NCBI GenBank assembly: GCA_032622095.1
Contig: CP136067.1
Span: 175,184,556-175,248,555, forward strand
From: Siphonodentalium dalli
Taxonomy: Eukaryota; Mollusca; Scaphopoda; Gadilida; Siphonodentaliidae
Direction: 5' to 3'
DNA length: 64,000 nt
The notes beneath the pieces were generated by a model. The model made no database searches. It had not been told where the DNA came from and was given only the letters and a program-made list of their open reading frames with translations. The stretch's first letter is position 1. Every line of letters starts with the position of its first letter. Below are positions 23,701 through 36,807 of the stretch, piece by piece. Both the position numbers and the translations under genes were made by a program.

Positions 23701-24413
23701 GAAATGATCGACCATACTTCTTCAGTAGGGTGGTCTGAATGAGATCATATCACAACAACGTCCATCGGGACTCGGGAAGTGCAACTTTTTGTATGTCAGT
23801 GACCTATTGTACACACCAGAGGTCCCATGTTTAATGTCACGCTTCAGGACAAGAAGGGGTTAATGCCAGAATTTTTCGACCGTACTTCATCAGTATGGTG
23901 GCCCGAACGAGATAATACCATAACAACGTCCATCGGGACTCGGGAAGTGCAACTTTTCGTATGTCAGCGAACTATTGTACACATCAGAAGTTCATTGTTT
24001 ACTTCCACCTTAAGACAAAGAAGAGGTTAATGCCAGAAATTATCGACAGTACTTCATCAGTAGGGTGACCCAAACCAGATAATATCATAATATCGTCCAT
24101 CGGGACTCGGGAAGTGAAACATTTCGTATGCCAGAGACCTATTGTACACACCAGAGGTACCATGTTTAATGCCACGCTTCGGGACAAGAAGGGGTTAATT
24201 CCAGAAATTATCAACCATACTTCTTCAGTAGGGTGGTCTGAATGAGATAATATCATAACAACGTCCATCGGGACTCGGGAAGTGCAACTTTTCGTATGTG
24301 AGCGAACTGTTGTACACATCAGAAGTTCCTTGTTTAGTGCCACGTTCAGACAAAGAAGGGGTTAATGCCCGAAATTATCGACCGTACTTCTTAGGGTGAC
24401 CCAAAAGAGATAA
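20740..24413 (-). repeat. 11-monomer higher-order duplication, 2 x 1837 bp
   Basis: About 20740-22576 and 22577-24413 match at an offset of exactly 1837 bp. The match includes private variants such as CGCCACGCTTGACGACAAG (20833 and 22670) and the ATCATCATTTATAACG insertion. By eye I see only about two differences (GACACGG against GACTCGG near 21770/23607, and CACACCAGAG against CACACAAGAG). The duplication is therefore very recent or homogenised. Confidence 0.9.
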
Positions 24414-25188
24414 TATCATAACAACGTCTATCGAGACTCGGGAAGTGCACGTTTTAGTATGTCAGCGACCTATTGTACACATCAGAGGTTCCTTGTTTAT
24501 GCCACGGTTCAGACAAAGAAGGGGTTATATAATGCCGGAAATTACGGCCGTTCTTCTTCAGTAGGGTGACCCAAAATAGATAATATCATAACAACGTCAA
24601 TCGAGACCGCACTTCTTCATGATTGATGTAAACATATATATTTTTATTTCCAAATCCAAACAATTGGCATAATACACAGAGCGACGACATAAATACACAA
24701 CATACGGTATTTATAAGAGTTAATTTTGGAAATGAGGATCTTCGTGATTAGGGTGACATGACATCACAAAACTGTTAGGAAGTGCGTGCAACTTTTCGTT
24801 TGTCAGTGAGCTATTGTACTCGTCGAATGTTCAACTATTCAATTTCAATGGTTCTGTTCAGACACATACATTTGTTCAGACACATTACAAGGGGTTAATA
24901 TTAGGCATAATGCAATAAATTATCGGTTATTGTTTTTATTCAAGTCACAAAATATAACCATCTGGAATCTGGATTATGCATATTTGAATCAACATACCGT
25001 AACATAATTATATAGGTATAACAGACGACTATGAATCAAACTACACACTAAAACTAATGTCGAATTGTCTCGCCCTTTTCGCCAAATAAAGAACATAATC
25101 TCACCTCACGCCACACCCCATATATGAATATTAATTAGGGTATAGTTTATAAATATTCATGAGGTATACAACAGCTCGCTGACTTATA

Positions 25189-25646
25189 GGAATCAGGGAG
25201 CTAAATGTGTTCTAGAGTAGGGGAGCGAGTACACCGTGGAACCCTAAAGGTGAAGGTAACTGAAGAATGACCTTCACCTGATACATGCGACACGTTGTTA
25301 AAGGATGACATCGCGTTTATTTGATTTGTACATAATATCTAAATAATTTAAACTGGTGAATGAATGGGGGAATGGATTTTTGTGAGCGGGAAATTTATTT
25401 AACTAGCTGCTGTAGTTCGGGATTTTTCCAGATCAAATTTGGCTGTGTGATAGCCCCGTCGTACACTTGGGGATTTATTTTTAAAAGTAAACACATGACC
25501 TATGATTTTTCTTGCATTTTCGTGATCAACTGGTGTCAATCTAGCTGGGTAAACATCACTGGTATGGCCTGCAGGCTTCAATTCAGTGAATTTGGCGGAA
25601 ACGTTAACACTGTCGCCTATGGGAAACCATTTAGTTCAGTGATTCC
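25189..25646 (+). mobile_element. MITE-like element, first of nine copies
   Basis: The left end GGAATCAGGGAGCTAAATG and the inverted right end (GGAATCACTGAACTAAATG read on the minus strand) match at 16 of 19 positions. TATA stands on both sides, consistent with a TA or TATA target duplication. An internal hairpin pairs AGGTGAAGGT with ACCTTCACCT at about 25248-25278. No transposase is encoded. The other copies start at 26543, 27895, 29252, 30607, 31962, 33314, 34669 and 36024. The superfamily is not assigned. Confidence 0.7.
25399..25614 (-). other. Open frame within the MITE, minus strand
   Basis: From a possible AG acceptor (CCCATAG at about 25620) a frame of about 72 codons runs GDSVNVSAKFTELKPAG to a stop at 25399. 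Its composition is charged and unbiased, and it looks more protein-like than the overlapping plus-strand frame. I recognise no domain. It could be a captured terminal exon. Because all nine copies are almost identical, comparing them cannot test for selection. Confidence 0.2.
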
Positions 25647-26538
25647 TATAGGAAAAATATGAATTTTACGAAATTTCACGTCTCGCCATGATAAGTTGTT
25701 AATTCCATATTTTCTTATTTTCAAATGATAATGACCACATTTTGGACAGATTTAAAGAAGAAACGCATGGATTCGCCTGTAGATAGTAAAGAAAGTGATA
25801 AATCTGGGAATTTTGCATGGACATCAGGTACCATTAGGGGGTCAGGGGGGCTAAAGCCCCCCCCTCCCCAAACATTTGAGTAGTGTTAGCCCCCCCCCCA
25901 TTGGGAAAAGGTGGCAGTTAACCCAATTAAGATTTCCCGGCACCCAGTATCCTTATCGGGGACCGTAGTCCCACCCCAAGTCGGGGGGGGGGGGGGGTGA
26001 TGGCATCGCCAGTAGTGTTAATGTCGTGCAAAACTGTCATGGCAGGTTTGTTAAACAGACATTATGCCCTGCCATCTGGTCAAATTTCATGCCTGAGATT
26101 GTGGCTGATGTTGTATGATTATGTTTAGATATTTAAATTGACTTATAGTTGCTTTATTATGCTATTAAAGTATTTTTTATTTAAATTTTCTGTTAATTTT
26201 TGTAAATGTTTATTATAAATTGACAAATTTTGCATGAAAAGGGTTTAAAATTGGACAAGTTATCCCACTCAAAATGTATATTAACATATCCTCTTCAATT
26301 TAGTAACAGTATGGTATATAAGGGCATTCTTCAGTTATACGAGATGCATCAGCTAGTAAAATTGAAAAACAAATCTAAATTTTTTGGCTTTATTTTGAGG
26401 ATTGACACTAATTTTCAGGATGCCTCATATTGGAAAAATAAACAACTACTGCTCGATATAATCCATTTTTTATTTCAGTAAGGTCTATATTTTGATAAAA
26501 TACTATAAGAAACGCTGTGTTTCACACATATACATATA
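25647..26538 (+). repeat. Macrosatellite spacer (first copy)
   Basis: Holds a near-perfect palindrome GGGGGGCTAAAGCCCCCC at about 25845, C-runs at 25856-25863 and about 25892, and a long G-run at about 25983. A very A/T-rich second half has an 83-codon open frame from 26230 with no recognisable domain. The C and G run lengths differ from unit to unit and account for most unit-length variation. Confidence 0.85.
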
Positions 26539-29500
26539 TATAGGAATCAGGGAGCTAAATGTGTTCTAGAGTAGGGGAGCGAGTACACCGTGGAACCCTA
26601 AAGGTGAAGGTAACTGAAGAATGACCTTCACCTGATACATGCGACACGTTGTTAAAGGATGACATCGCGTTTATTTGATTTGTACATAATATCTAAATAA
26701 TTTAAACTGGTGAATGAATGGGGGAATGGATTTTTGTGAGCGGGAAATTTATTTAACTAGCTGCTGTAGTTCGGGATTTTTCCAGATCAAATTTGGCTGT
26801 GTGATAGCCCCGTCGTACACTTGGGGATTTATTTTTAAAAGTAAACACATGACCTATGATTTTTCTTGCATTTTCGTGATCAACTGGTGTCAATCTAGCT
26901 GGGTAAACATCACTGGTATGGCCTGCAGGCTTCAATTCAGTGAATTTGGCGGAAACGTTAACACTGTCGCCTATGGGAAACCATTTAGTTCAGTGATTCC
27001 TATAGGAAAAATATGAATTTTACGAAATTTCACGTCTCGCCATGATAAGTTGTTAATTCCATATTTTCTAATTTTCAAATGATAATGACCACATTTTGGA
27101 CAGATTTAAAGAAGAAACGCATGGATTCGCCTGTAGATAGTAAAGAAAGTGATAAATCTGGGAATTTTGCATGGACATCAGGTACCATTAGGGGGTCAGG
27201 GGGGCTAAAGCCCCCCCTCCCCAAACATTTGAGTAGTGTTAGCCCCCCCCCCCATTGGGAAAAGGTGGCAGTTAACCCAATTAAGATTTCCCGGCACCCA
27301 GTATCCTTATCGGGGACCGTAGTCCCACCCCAAGTCGGGGGGGGGGGGGTGATGGCATCGCCAGTAGTGTTAATGTCGTGCAAAACTGTCATGGCAGGTT
27401 TGTTAAACAGACATTATGCCCTGCCATCTGGTCAAATTTCATGCCTGAGATTGTGGCTGATGTTGTATGATTATGTTTAGATATTTAAATTGACTTATAG
27501 TTGCTTTATTATGCTATTAAAGTATTTTTTATTTAAATTTTCTGTTAATTTTTGTAAATGTTTATTATAAATTGACAAATTTTGCATGAAAAGGGTTTAA
27601 AATTGGACAAGTTATCCCACTCAAAATGTATATTAACATATCCTCTTCAATTTAGTAACAGTATGGTATATAAGGGCATTCTTCAGTTATACGAGATGCA
27701 TCAGCTAGTAAAATTGAAAAACAAATCTAAATTTTTTGGCTTTATTTTGAGGATTGACACTAATTTTCAGGATGCCTCATATTGGAAAAATAAACAACTA
27801 CTGCTCGATATAATCCATTTTTTATTTCAGTAAGGTCTATATTTTGATAAAATACTATAAGAAACGCTGTGTTTCACACATATACATATATATAGGAATC
27901 AGGGAGCTAAATGTGTTCTAGAGTAGGGGAGCGAGTACACCGTGGAACCCTAAAGGTGAAGGTAACTGAAGAATGACCTTCACCTGATACATGCGACACG
28001 TTGTTAAAGGATGACATCGCGTTTATTTGATTTGTACATAATATCTAAATAATTTAAACTGGTGAATGAATGGGGGAATGGATTTTTGTGAGCGGGAAAT
28101 TTATTTAACTAGCTGCTGTAGTTCGGGATTTTTCCAGATCAAATTTGGCTGTGTGATAGCCCCGTCGTACACTTGGGGATTTATTTTTAAAAGTAAACAC
28201 ATGACCTATGATTTTTCTTGCATTTTCGTGATCAACTGGTGTCAATCTAGCTGGGTAAACATCACTGGTATGGCCTGCAGGCTTCAATTCAGTGAATTTG
28301 GCGGAAACGTTAACACTGTCGCCTATGGGAAACCATTTAGTTCAGTGATTCCTATATATAGGAAAAATATGAATTTTACGAAATTTCACGTCTCGCCATG
28401 ATAAGTTGTTAATTCCATATTTTCTTATTTTCAAATGATAATGACCACATTTTGGACAGATTTAAAGAAGAAACGCATGGATTCGCCTGTAGATAGTAAA
28501 GAAAGTGATAAATCTGGGAATTTTGCATGGACATCAGGTACCATTAGGGGGTCAGGGGGGCTAAAGCCCCCCCTCCCCAAACATTTGAGTAGTGTTAGCC
28601 CCCCCCCCATTGGGAAAAGGTGGCAGTTAACCCAATTAAGATTTCCCGGCACCCAGTATCCTTATCGGGGACCGTAGTCCCACCCCAAGTCGGGGGGGGG
28701 GGGGGGTGATGGCATCGCCAGTAGTGTTAATGTCGTGCAAAACTGTCATGGCAGGTTTGTTAAACAGACATTATGCCCTGCCATCTGGTCAAATTTCATG
28801 CCTGAGATTGTGGCTGATGTTGTATGATTATGTTTAGATATTTAAATTGACTTATAGTTGCTTTATTATGCTATTAAAGTATTTTTTATTTAAATTTTCT
28901 GTTAATTTTTGTAAATGTTTATTATAAATTGACAAATTTTGCATGAAAAGGGTTTAAAATTGGACAAGTTATCCCACTCAAAATGTATATTAACATATCC
29001 TCTTCAATTTAGTAACAGTATGGTATATAAGGGCATTCTTCAGTTATACGAGATGCATCAGCTAGTAAAATTGAAAAACAAATCTAAATTTTTTGGCTTT
29101 ATTTTGAGGATTGACACTAATTTTCAGGATGCCTCATATTGGAAAAATAAACAACTACTGCTCGATATAATCCATTTTTTATTTCAGTAAGGTCTATATT
29201 TTGATAAAATACTATAAGAAACGCTGTGTTTCACACATATACATATATATAGGAATCAGGGAGCTAAATGTGTTCTAGAGTAGGGGAGCGAGTACACCGT
29301 GGAACCCTAAAGGTGAAGGTAACTGAAGAATGACCTTCACCTGATACATGCGACACGTTGTTAAAGGATGACATCGCGTTTATTTGATTTGTACATAATA
29401 TCTAAATAATTTAAACTGGTGAATGAATGGGGGAATGGATTTTTTTGAGCGGGAAATTTATTTAACTAGCTGCTGTAGTTCGGGATTTTTCCAGATCAAA

Positions 29501-32500
29501 TTTGGCTGTGTGATAGCCCCGTCGTACACTTGGGGATTTATTTTTAAAAGTAAACACATGACCTATGATTTTTCTTGCATTTTCGTGATCAACTGGTGTC
29601 AATCTAGCTGGGTAAACATCACTGGTATGGCCTGCAGGCTTCAATTCAGTGAATTTGGCGGAAACGTTAACACTGTCGCCTATGGGAAACCATTTAGTTC
29701 AGTGATTCCTATAGGAAAAATATGAATTTTACGAAATTTCACGTCTCGCCATGATAAGTTGTTAATTCCATATTTTCTTATTTTCAAATGATAATGACCA
29801 CATTTTGGACAGATTTAAAGAAGAAACGCATGGATTCGCCTGTAGATAGTAAAGAAAGTGATAAATCTGGGAATTTTGCATGGACATCAGGTACCATTAG
29901 GGGGTCAGGGGGGCTAAAGCCCCCCCTCCCCAAACATTTGAGTAGTGTTAGCCCCCCCCCCCCATTGGGAAAAGGTGGCAGTTAACCCAATTAAGATTTC
30001 CCGGCACCCAGTATCCTTATCGGGGACCGTAGTCCCACCCCAAGTCGGGGGGGGGGGGGGGTGATGGCATCGCCAGTAGTGTTAATGTCGTGCAAAACTG
30101 TCATGGCAGGTTTGTTAAACAGACATTATGCCCTGCCATCTGGTCAAATTTCATGCCTGAGATTGTGGCTGATGTTGTATGATTATGTTTAGATATTTAA
30201 ATTGACTTATAGTTGCTTTATTATGCTATTAAAGTATTTTTTATTTAAATTTTCTGTTAATTTTTGTAAATGTTTATTATAAATTGACAAATTTTGCATG
30301 AAAAGGGTTTAAAATTGGACAAGTTATCCCACTCAAAATGTATATTAACATATCCTCTTCAATTTAGTAACAGTATGGTATATAAGGGCATTCTTCAGTT
30401 ATACGAGATGCATCAGCTAGTAAAATTGAAAAACAAATCTAAATTTTTTGGCTTTATTTTGAGGATTGACACTAATTTTCAGGATGCCTCATATTGGAAA
30501 AATAAACAACTACTGCTCGATATAATCCATTTTTTATTTCAGTAAGGTCTATATTTTGATAAAATACTATAAGAAACGCTGTGTTTCACACATATACATA
30601 TATATAGGAATCAGGGAGCTAAATGTGTTCTAGAGTAGGGGAGCGAGTACACCGTGGAACCCTAAAGGTGAAGGTAACTGAAGAATGACCTTCACCTGAT
30701 ACATGCGACACGTTGTTAAAGGATGACATCGCGTTTATTTGATTTGTACATAATATCTAAATAATTTAAACTGGTGAATGAATGGGGGAATGGATTTTTG
30801 TGAGCGGGAAATTTATTTAACTAGCTGCTGTAGTTCGGGATTTTTCCAGATCAAATTTGGCTGTGTGATAGCCCCGTCGTACACTTGGGGATTTATTTTT
30901 AAAAGTAAACACATGACCTATGATTTTTCTTGCATTTTCGTGATCAACTGGTGTCAATCTAGCTGGGTAAACATCACTGGTATGGCCTGCAGGCTTCAAT
31001 TCAGTGAATTTGGCGGAAACGTTAACACTGTCGCCTATGGGAAACCATTTAGTTCAGTGATTCCTATATATAGGAAAAATATGAATTTTACGAAATTTCA
31101 CGTCTCGCCATGATAAGTTGTTAATTCCATATTTTCTTATTTTCAAATGATAATGACCACATTTTGGACAGATTTAAAGAAGAAACGCATGGATTCGCCT
31201 GTAGATAGTAAAGAAAGTGATAAATCTGGGAATTTTGCATGGACATCAGGTACCATTAGGGGGTCAGGGGGGCTAAAGCCCCCCCTCCCCAAACATTTGA
31301 GTAGTGTTAGCCCCCCCCCCCATTGGGAAAAGGTGGCAGTTAACCCAATTAAGATTTCCCGGCACCCAGTATCCTTATCGGGGACCGTAGTCCCACCCCA
31401 AGTCGGGGGGGGGGGGTGATGGCATCGCCAGTAGTGTTAATGTCGTGCAAAACTGTCATGGCAGGTTTGTTAAACAGACATTATGCCCTGCCATCTGGTC
31501 AAATTTCATGCCTGAGATTGTGGCTGATGTTGTATGATTATGTTTAGATATTTAAATTGACTTATAGTTGCTTTATTATGCTATTAAAGTATTTTTTATT
31601 TAAATTTTCTGTTAATTTTTGTAAATGTTTATTATAAATTGACAAATTTTGCATGAAAAGGGTTTAAAATTGGACAAGTTATCCCACTCAAAATGTATAT
31701 TAACATATCCTCTTCAATTTAGTAACAGTATGGTATATAAGGGCATTCTTCAGTTATACGAGATGCATCAGCTAGTAAAATTGAAAAACAAATCTAAATT
31801 TTTTGGCTTTATTTTGAGGATTGACACTAATTTTCAGGATGCCTCATATTGGAAAAATAAACAACTACTGCTCGATATAATCCATTTTTTATTTCAGTAA
31901 GGTCTATATTTTGATAAAATACTATAAGAAACGCTGTGTTTCACACATATACATATATATAGGAATCAGGGAGCTAAATGTGTTCTAGAGTAGGGGAGCG
32001 AGTACACCGTGGAACCCTAAAGGTGAAGGTAACTGAAGAATGACCTTCACCTGATACATGCGACACGTTGTTAAAGGATGACATCGCGTTTATTTGATTT
32101 GTACATAATATCTAAATAATTTAAACTGGTGAATGAATGGGGGAATGGATTTTTGTGAGCGGGAAATTTATTTAACTAGCTGCTGTAGTTCGGGATTTTT
32201 CCAGATCAAATTTGGCTGTGTGATAGCCCCGTCGTACACTTGGGGATTTATTTTTAAAAGTAAACACATGACCTATGATTTTTCTTGCATTTTCGTGATC
32301 AACTGGTGTCAATCTAGCTGGGTAAACATCACTGGTATGGCCTGCAGGCTTCAATTCAGTGAATTTGGCGGAAACGTTAACACTGTCGCCTATGGGAAAC
32401 CATTTAGTTCAGTGATTCCTATAGGAAAAATATGAATTTTACGAAATTTCACGTCTCGCCATGATAAGTTGTTAATTCCATATTTTCTTATTTTCAAATG

Positions 32501-35500
32501 ATAATGACCACATTTTGGACAGATTTAAAGAAGAAACGCATGGATTCGCCTGTAGATAGTAAAGAAAGTGATAAATCTGGGAATTTTGCATGGACATCAG
32601 GTACCATTAGGGGGTCAGGGGGGCTAAAGCCCCCCCTCCCCAAACATTTGAGTAGTGTTAGCCCCCCCCCCATTGGGAAAAGGTGGCAGTTAACCCAATT
32701 AAGATTTCCCGGCACCCAGTATCCTTATCGGGGACCGTAGTCCCACCCCAAGTCGGGGGGGGGGGGGGTGATGGCATCGCCAGTAGTGTTAATGTCGTGC
32801 AAAACTGTCATGGCAGGTTTGTTAAACAGACATTATGCCCTGCCATCTGGTCAAATTTCATGCCTGAGATTGTGGCTGATGTTGTATGATTATGTTTAGA
32901 TATTTAAATTGACTTATAGTTGCTTTATTATGCTATTAAAGTATTTTTTATTTAAATTTTCTGTTAATTTTTGTAAATGTTTATTATAAATTGACAAATT
33001 TTGCATGAAAAGGGTTTAAAATTGGACAAGTTATCCCACTCAAAATGTATATTAACATATCCTCTTCAATTTAGTAACAGTATGGTATATAAGGGCATTC
33101 TTCAGTTATACGAGATGCATCAGCTAGTAAAATTGAAAAACAAATCTAAATTTTTTGGCTTTATTTTGAGGATTGACACTAATTTTCAGGATGCCTCATA
33201 TTGGAAAAATAAACAACTACTGCTCGATATAATCCATTTTTTATTTCAGTAAGGTCTATATTTTGATAAAATACTATAAGAAACGCTGTGTTTCACACAT
33301 ATACATATATATAGGAATCAGGGAGCTAAATGTGTTCTAGAGTAGGGGAGCGAGTACACCGTGGAACCCTAAAGGTGAAGGTAACTGAAGAATGACCTTC
33401 ACCTGATACATGCGACACGTTGTTAAAGGATGACATCGCGTTTATTTGATTTGTACATAATATCTAAATAATTTAAACTGGTGAATGAATGGGGGAATGG
33501 ATTTTTGTGAGCGGGAAATTTATTTAACTAGCTGCTGTAGTTCGGGATTTTTCCAGATCAAATTTGGCTGTGTGATAGCCCCGTCGTACACTTGGGGATT
33601 TATTTTTAAAAGTAAACACATGACCTATGATTTTTCTTGCATTTTCGTGATCAACTGGTGTCAATCTAGCTGGGTAAACATCACTGGTATGGCCTGCAGG
33701 CTTCAATTCAGTGAATTTGGCGGAAACGTTAACACTGTCGCCTATGGGAAACCATTTAGTTCAGTGATTCCTATAGGAAAAATATGAATTTTACGAAATT
33801 TCACGTCTCGCCATGATAAGTTGTTAATTCCATATTTTCTTATTTTCAAATGATAATGACCACATTTTGGACAGATTTAAAGAAGAAACGCATGGATTCG
33901 CCTGTAGATAGTAAAGAAAGTGATAAATCTGGGAATTTTGCATGGACATCAGGTACCATTAGGGGGTCAGGGGGGCTAAAGCCCCCCCCTCCCCAAACAT
34001 TTGAGTAGTGTTAGCCCCCCCCCCATTGGGAAAAGGTGGCAGTTAACCCAATTAAGATTTCCCGGCACCCAGTATCCTTATCGGGGACCGTAGTCCCACC
34101 CCAAGTCGGGGGGGGGGGGGGGGTGATGGCATCGCCAGTAGTGTTAATGTCGTGCAAAACTGTCATGGCAGGTTTGTTAAACAGACATTATGCCCTGCCA
34201 TCTGGTCAAATTTCATGCCTGAGATTGTGGCTGATGTTGTATGATTATGTTTAGATATTTAAATTGACTTATAGTTGCTTTATTATGCTATTAAAGTATT
34301 TTTTATTTAAATTTTCTGTTAATTTTTGTAAATGTTTATTATAAATTGACAAATTTTGCATGAAAATGGTTTAAAATTGGACAAGTTATCCCACTCAAAA
34401 TGTATATTAACATATCCTCTTCAATTTAGTAACAGTATGGTATATAAGGGCATTCTTCAGTTATACGAGATGCATCAGCTAGTAAAATTGAAAAACAAAT
34501 CTAAATTTTTTGGCTTTATTTTGAGGATTGACACTAATTTTCAGGATGCCTCATATTGGAAAAATAAACAACTACTGCTCGATATAATCCATTTTTTATT
34601 TCAGTAAGGTCTATATTTTGATAAAATACTATAAGAAACGCTGTGTTTCACACATATACATATATATAGGAATCAGGGAGCTAAATGTGTTCTAGAGTAG
34701 GGGAGCGAGTACACCGTGGAACCCTAAAGGTGAAGGTAACTGAAGAATGACCTTCACCTGATACATGCGACACGTTGTTAAAGGATGACATCGCGTTTAT
34801 TTGATTTGTACATAATATCTAAATAATTTAAACTGGTGAATGAATGGGGGAATGGATTTTTGTGAGCGGGAAATTTATTTAACTAGCTGCTGTAGTTCGG
34901 GATTTTTCCAGATCAAATTTGGCTGTGTGATAGCCCCGTCGTACACTTGGGGATTTATTTTTAAAAGTAAACACATGACCTATGATTTTTCTTGCATTTT
35001 CGTGATCAACTGGTGTCAATCTAGCTGGGTAAACATCACTGGTATGGCCTGCAGGCTTCAATTCAGTGAATTTGGCGGAAACGTTAACACTGTCGCCTAT
35101 GGGAAACCATTTAGTTCAGTGATTCCTATAGGAAAAATATGAATTTTACGAAATTTCACGTCTCGCCATGATAAGTTGTTAATTCCATATTTTCTTATTT
35201 TCAAATGATAATGACCACATTTTGGACAGATTTAAAGAAGAAACGCATGGATTCGCCTGTAGATAGTAAAGAAAGTGATAAATCTGGGAATTTTGCATGG
35301 ACATCAGGTACCATTAGGGGGTCAGGGGGGCTAAAGCCCCCCCTCCCCAAACATTTGAGTAGTGTTAGCCCCCCCCCCATTGGGAAAAGGTGGCAGTTAA
35401 CCCAATTAAGATTTCCCGGCACCCAGTATCCTTATCGGGGACCGTAGTCCCACCCCAAGTCGGGGGGGGGGGGGGGGGTGATGGCATCGCCAGTAGTGTT

Positions 35501-36023
35501 AATGTCGTGCAAAACTGTCATGGCAGGTTTGTTAAACAGACATTATGCCCTGCCATCTGGTCAAATTTCATGCCTGAGATTGTGGCTGATGTTGTATGAT
35601 TATGTTTAGATATTTAAATTGACTTATAGTTGCTTTATTATGCTATTAAAGTATTTTTTATTTAAATTTTCTGTTAATTTTTGTAAATGTTTATTATAAA
35701 TTGACAAATTTTGCATGAAAATGGTTTAAAATTGGACAAGTTATCCCACTCAAAATGTATATTAACATATCCTCTTCAATTTAGTAACAGTATGGTATAT
35801 AAGGGCATTCTTCAGTTATACGAGATGCATCAGCTAGTAAAATTGAAAAACAAATCTAAATTTTTTGGCTTTATTTTGAGGATTGACACTAATTTTCAGG
35901 ATGCCTCATATTGGAAAAATAAACAACTACTGCTCGATATAATCCATTTTTTATTTCAGTAAGGTCTATATTTTGATAAAATACTATAAGAAACGCTGTG
36001 TTTCACACATATACATATATATA

Positions 36024-36481
36024 GGAATCAGGGAGCTAAATGTGTTCTAGAGTAGGGGAGCGAGTACACCGTGGAACCCTAAAGGTGAAGGTAACTGAAG
36101 AATGACCTTCACCTGATACATGCGACACGTTGTTAAAGGATGACATCGCGTTTATTTGATTTGTACATAATATCTAAATAATTTAAACTGGTGAATGAAT
36201 GGGGGAATGGATTTTTGTGAGCGGGAAATTTATTTAACTAGCTGCTGTAGTTCGGGATTTTTCCAGATCAAATTTGGCTGTGTGATAGCCCCGTCGTACA
36301 CTTGGGGATTTATTTTTAAAAGTAAACACATGACCTATGATTTTTCTTGCATTTTCGTGATCAACTGGTGTCAATCTAGCTGGGTAAACATCACTGGTAT
36401 GGCCTGCAGGCTTCAATTCAGTGAATTTGGCGGAAACGTTAACACTGTCGCCTATGGGAAACCATTTAGTTCAGTGATTCC
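36024..36481 (+). mobile_element. Ninth MITE copy, right edge of the array
   Basis: A complete 458-bp copy ending GATTCC at 36481. The following base run is ATTAGG instead of the TATAGG seen after the other eight copies, so the array stops exactly at the MITE terminus. Confidence 0.8.
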
Positions 36482-36728
36482 ATTAGGTGTTACCTGCGTC
36501 GCATTGTGGTTTTGTTTAGTAGAACCGTTCATAAAACGATAGATGTCTACACAGCCTAAATGTGCATTAGTGTAAAAGACCGGCCGGTTTAGCGCCACAA
36601 ACTCGTCAGTAATTTCGTTGTATAACTCTTCACCCGATAGGTCTACTTTGGTGGATTAGGGGGGGGGGGGGGTGACATGCTCTTTTTATTATGTTATAGT
36701 CTACATGTATTTAGAAACTGACGACCGA

Positions 36729-36807
<79 letters not shown>

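Larger units (their letters stand above)
18255..24925 (-). repeat. 168-bp satellite array B (reverse orientation)
   Basis: About 39 monomers of the array A family, reading as its reverse complement (GCAACTTTTCGTATGTCAGC, then CGACCTATTGTACACA). Identity to array A is perhaps 80-85% by eye, so this is a separate subfamily. The outermost monomers (18255-18600 and 24420-24925) are strongly degraded while the centre is homogeneous, as expected if exchange keeps the middle uniform. Local frames are open because the period is near a multiple of three; they are not genes. Confidence 0.93.
25185..36481 (+). repeat. MITE-bounded macrosatellite, ~1354-bp unit
   Basis: Eight full units start at 25185, 26539, 27891, 29248, 30603, 31958, 33310 and 34665. 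A 462-bp ninth starts at 36020. Unit length varies between 1352 and 1357 bp, mainly through homopolymer C and G runs and a TATA indel. Other differences are rare: for example TTTTTGTGAG against TTTTTTTGAG in unit 4, and GAAAAGGG against GAAAATGG in the copies at about 34360 and 35715. Each unit is a 458-bp MITE-like segment followed by an ~895-bp spacer, and both array ends coincide with MITE termini. Confidence 0.95.

Noticed and set aside
18600-24350. Repeated 67-114-residue open frames in satellite array B (and 60-residue ones in array A)
   Set aside because: The monomer length is near a multiple of three, so one frame stays open by arithmetic. The frames break wherever a 1-bp indel occurs and show no domain.
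1-24925. CENP-B box in the satellite (centromere signal)
   Set aside because: I looked for TTCGnnnnAnnCGGG in the monomers. The best stretch (TTCGTATGTCAGCG) does not fit, so centromere function is not supported by this motif.
25360-25662. 100-residue plus-strand frame in each macrosatellite unit
   Set aside because: It overlaps the MITE terminus and the opposite-strand frame and has no domain. Repetition reflects array copying only.
26230-26481. 83-residue frame in each macrosatellite spacer
   Set aside because: A/T-rich composition with many K, F, L and I codons as expected by chance. No domain was recognised.
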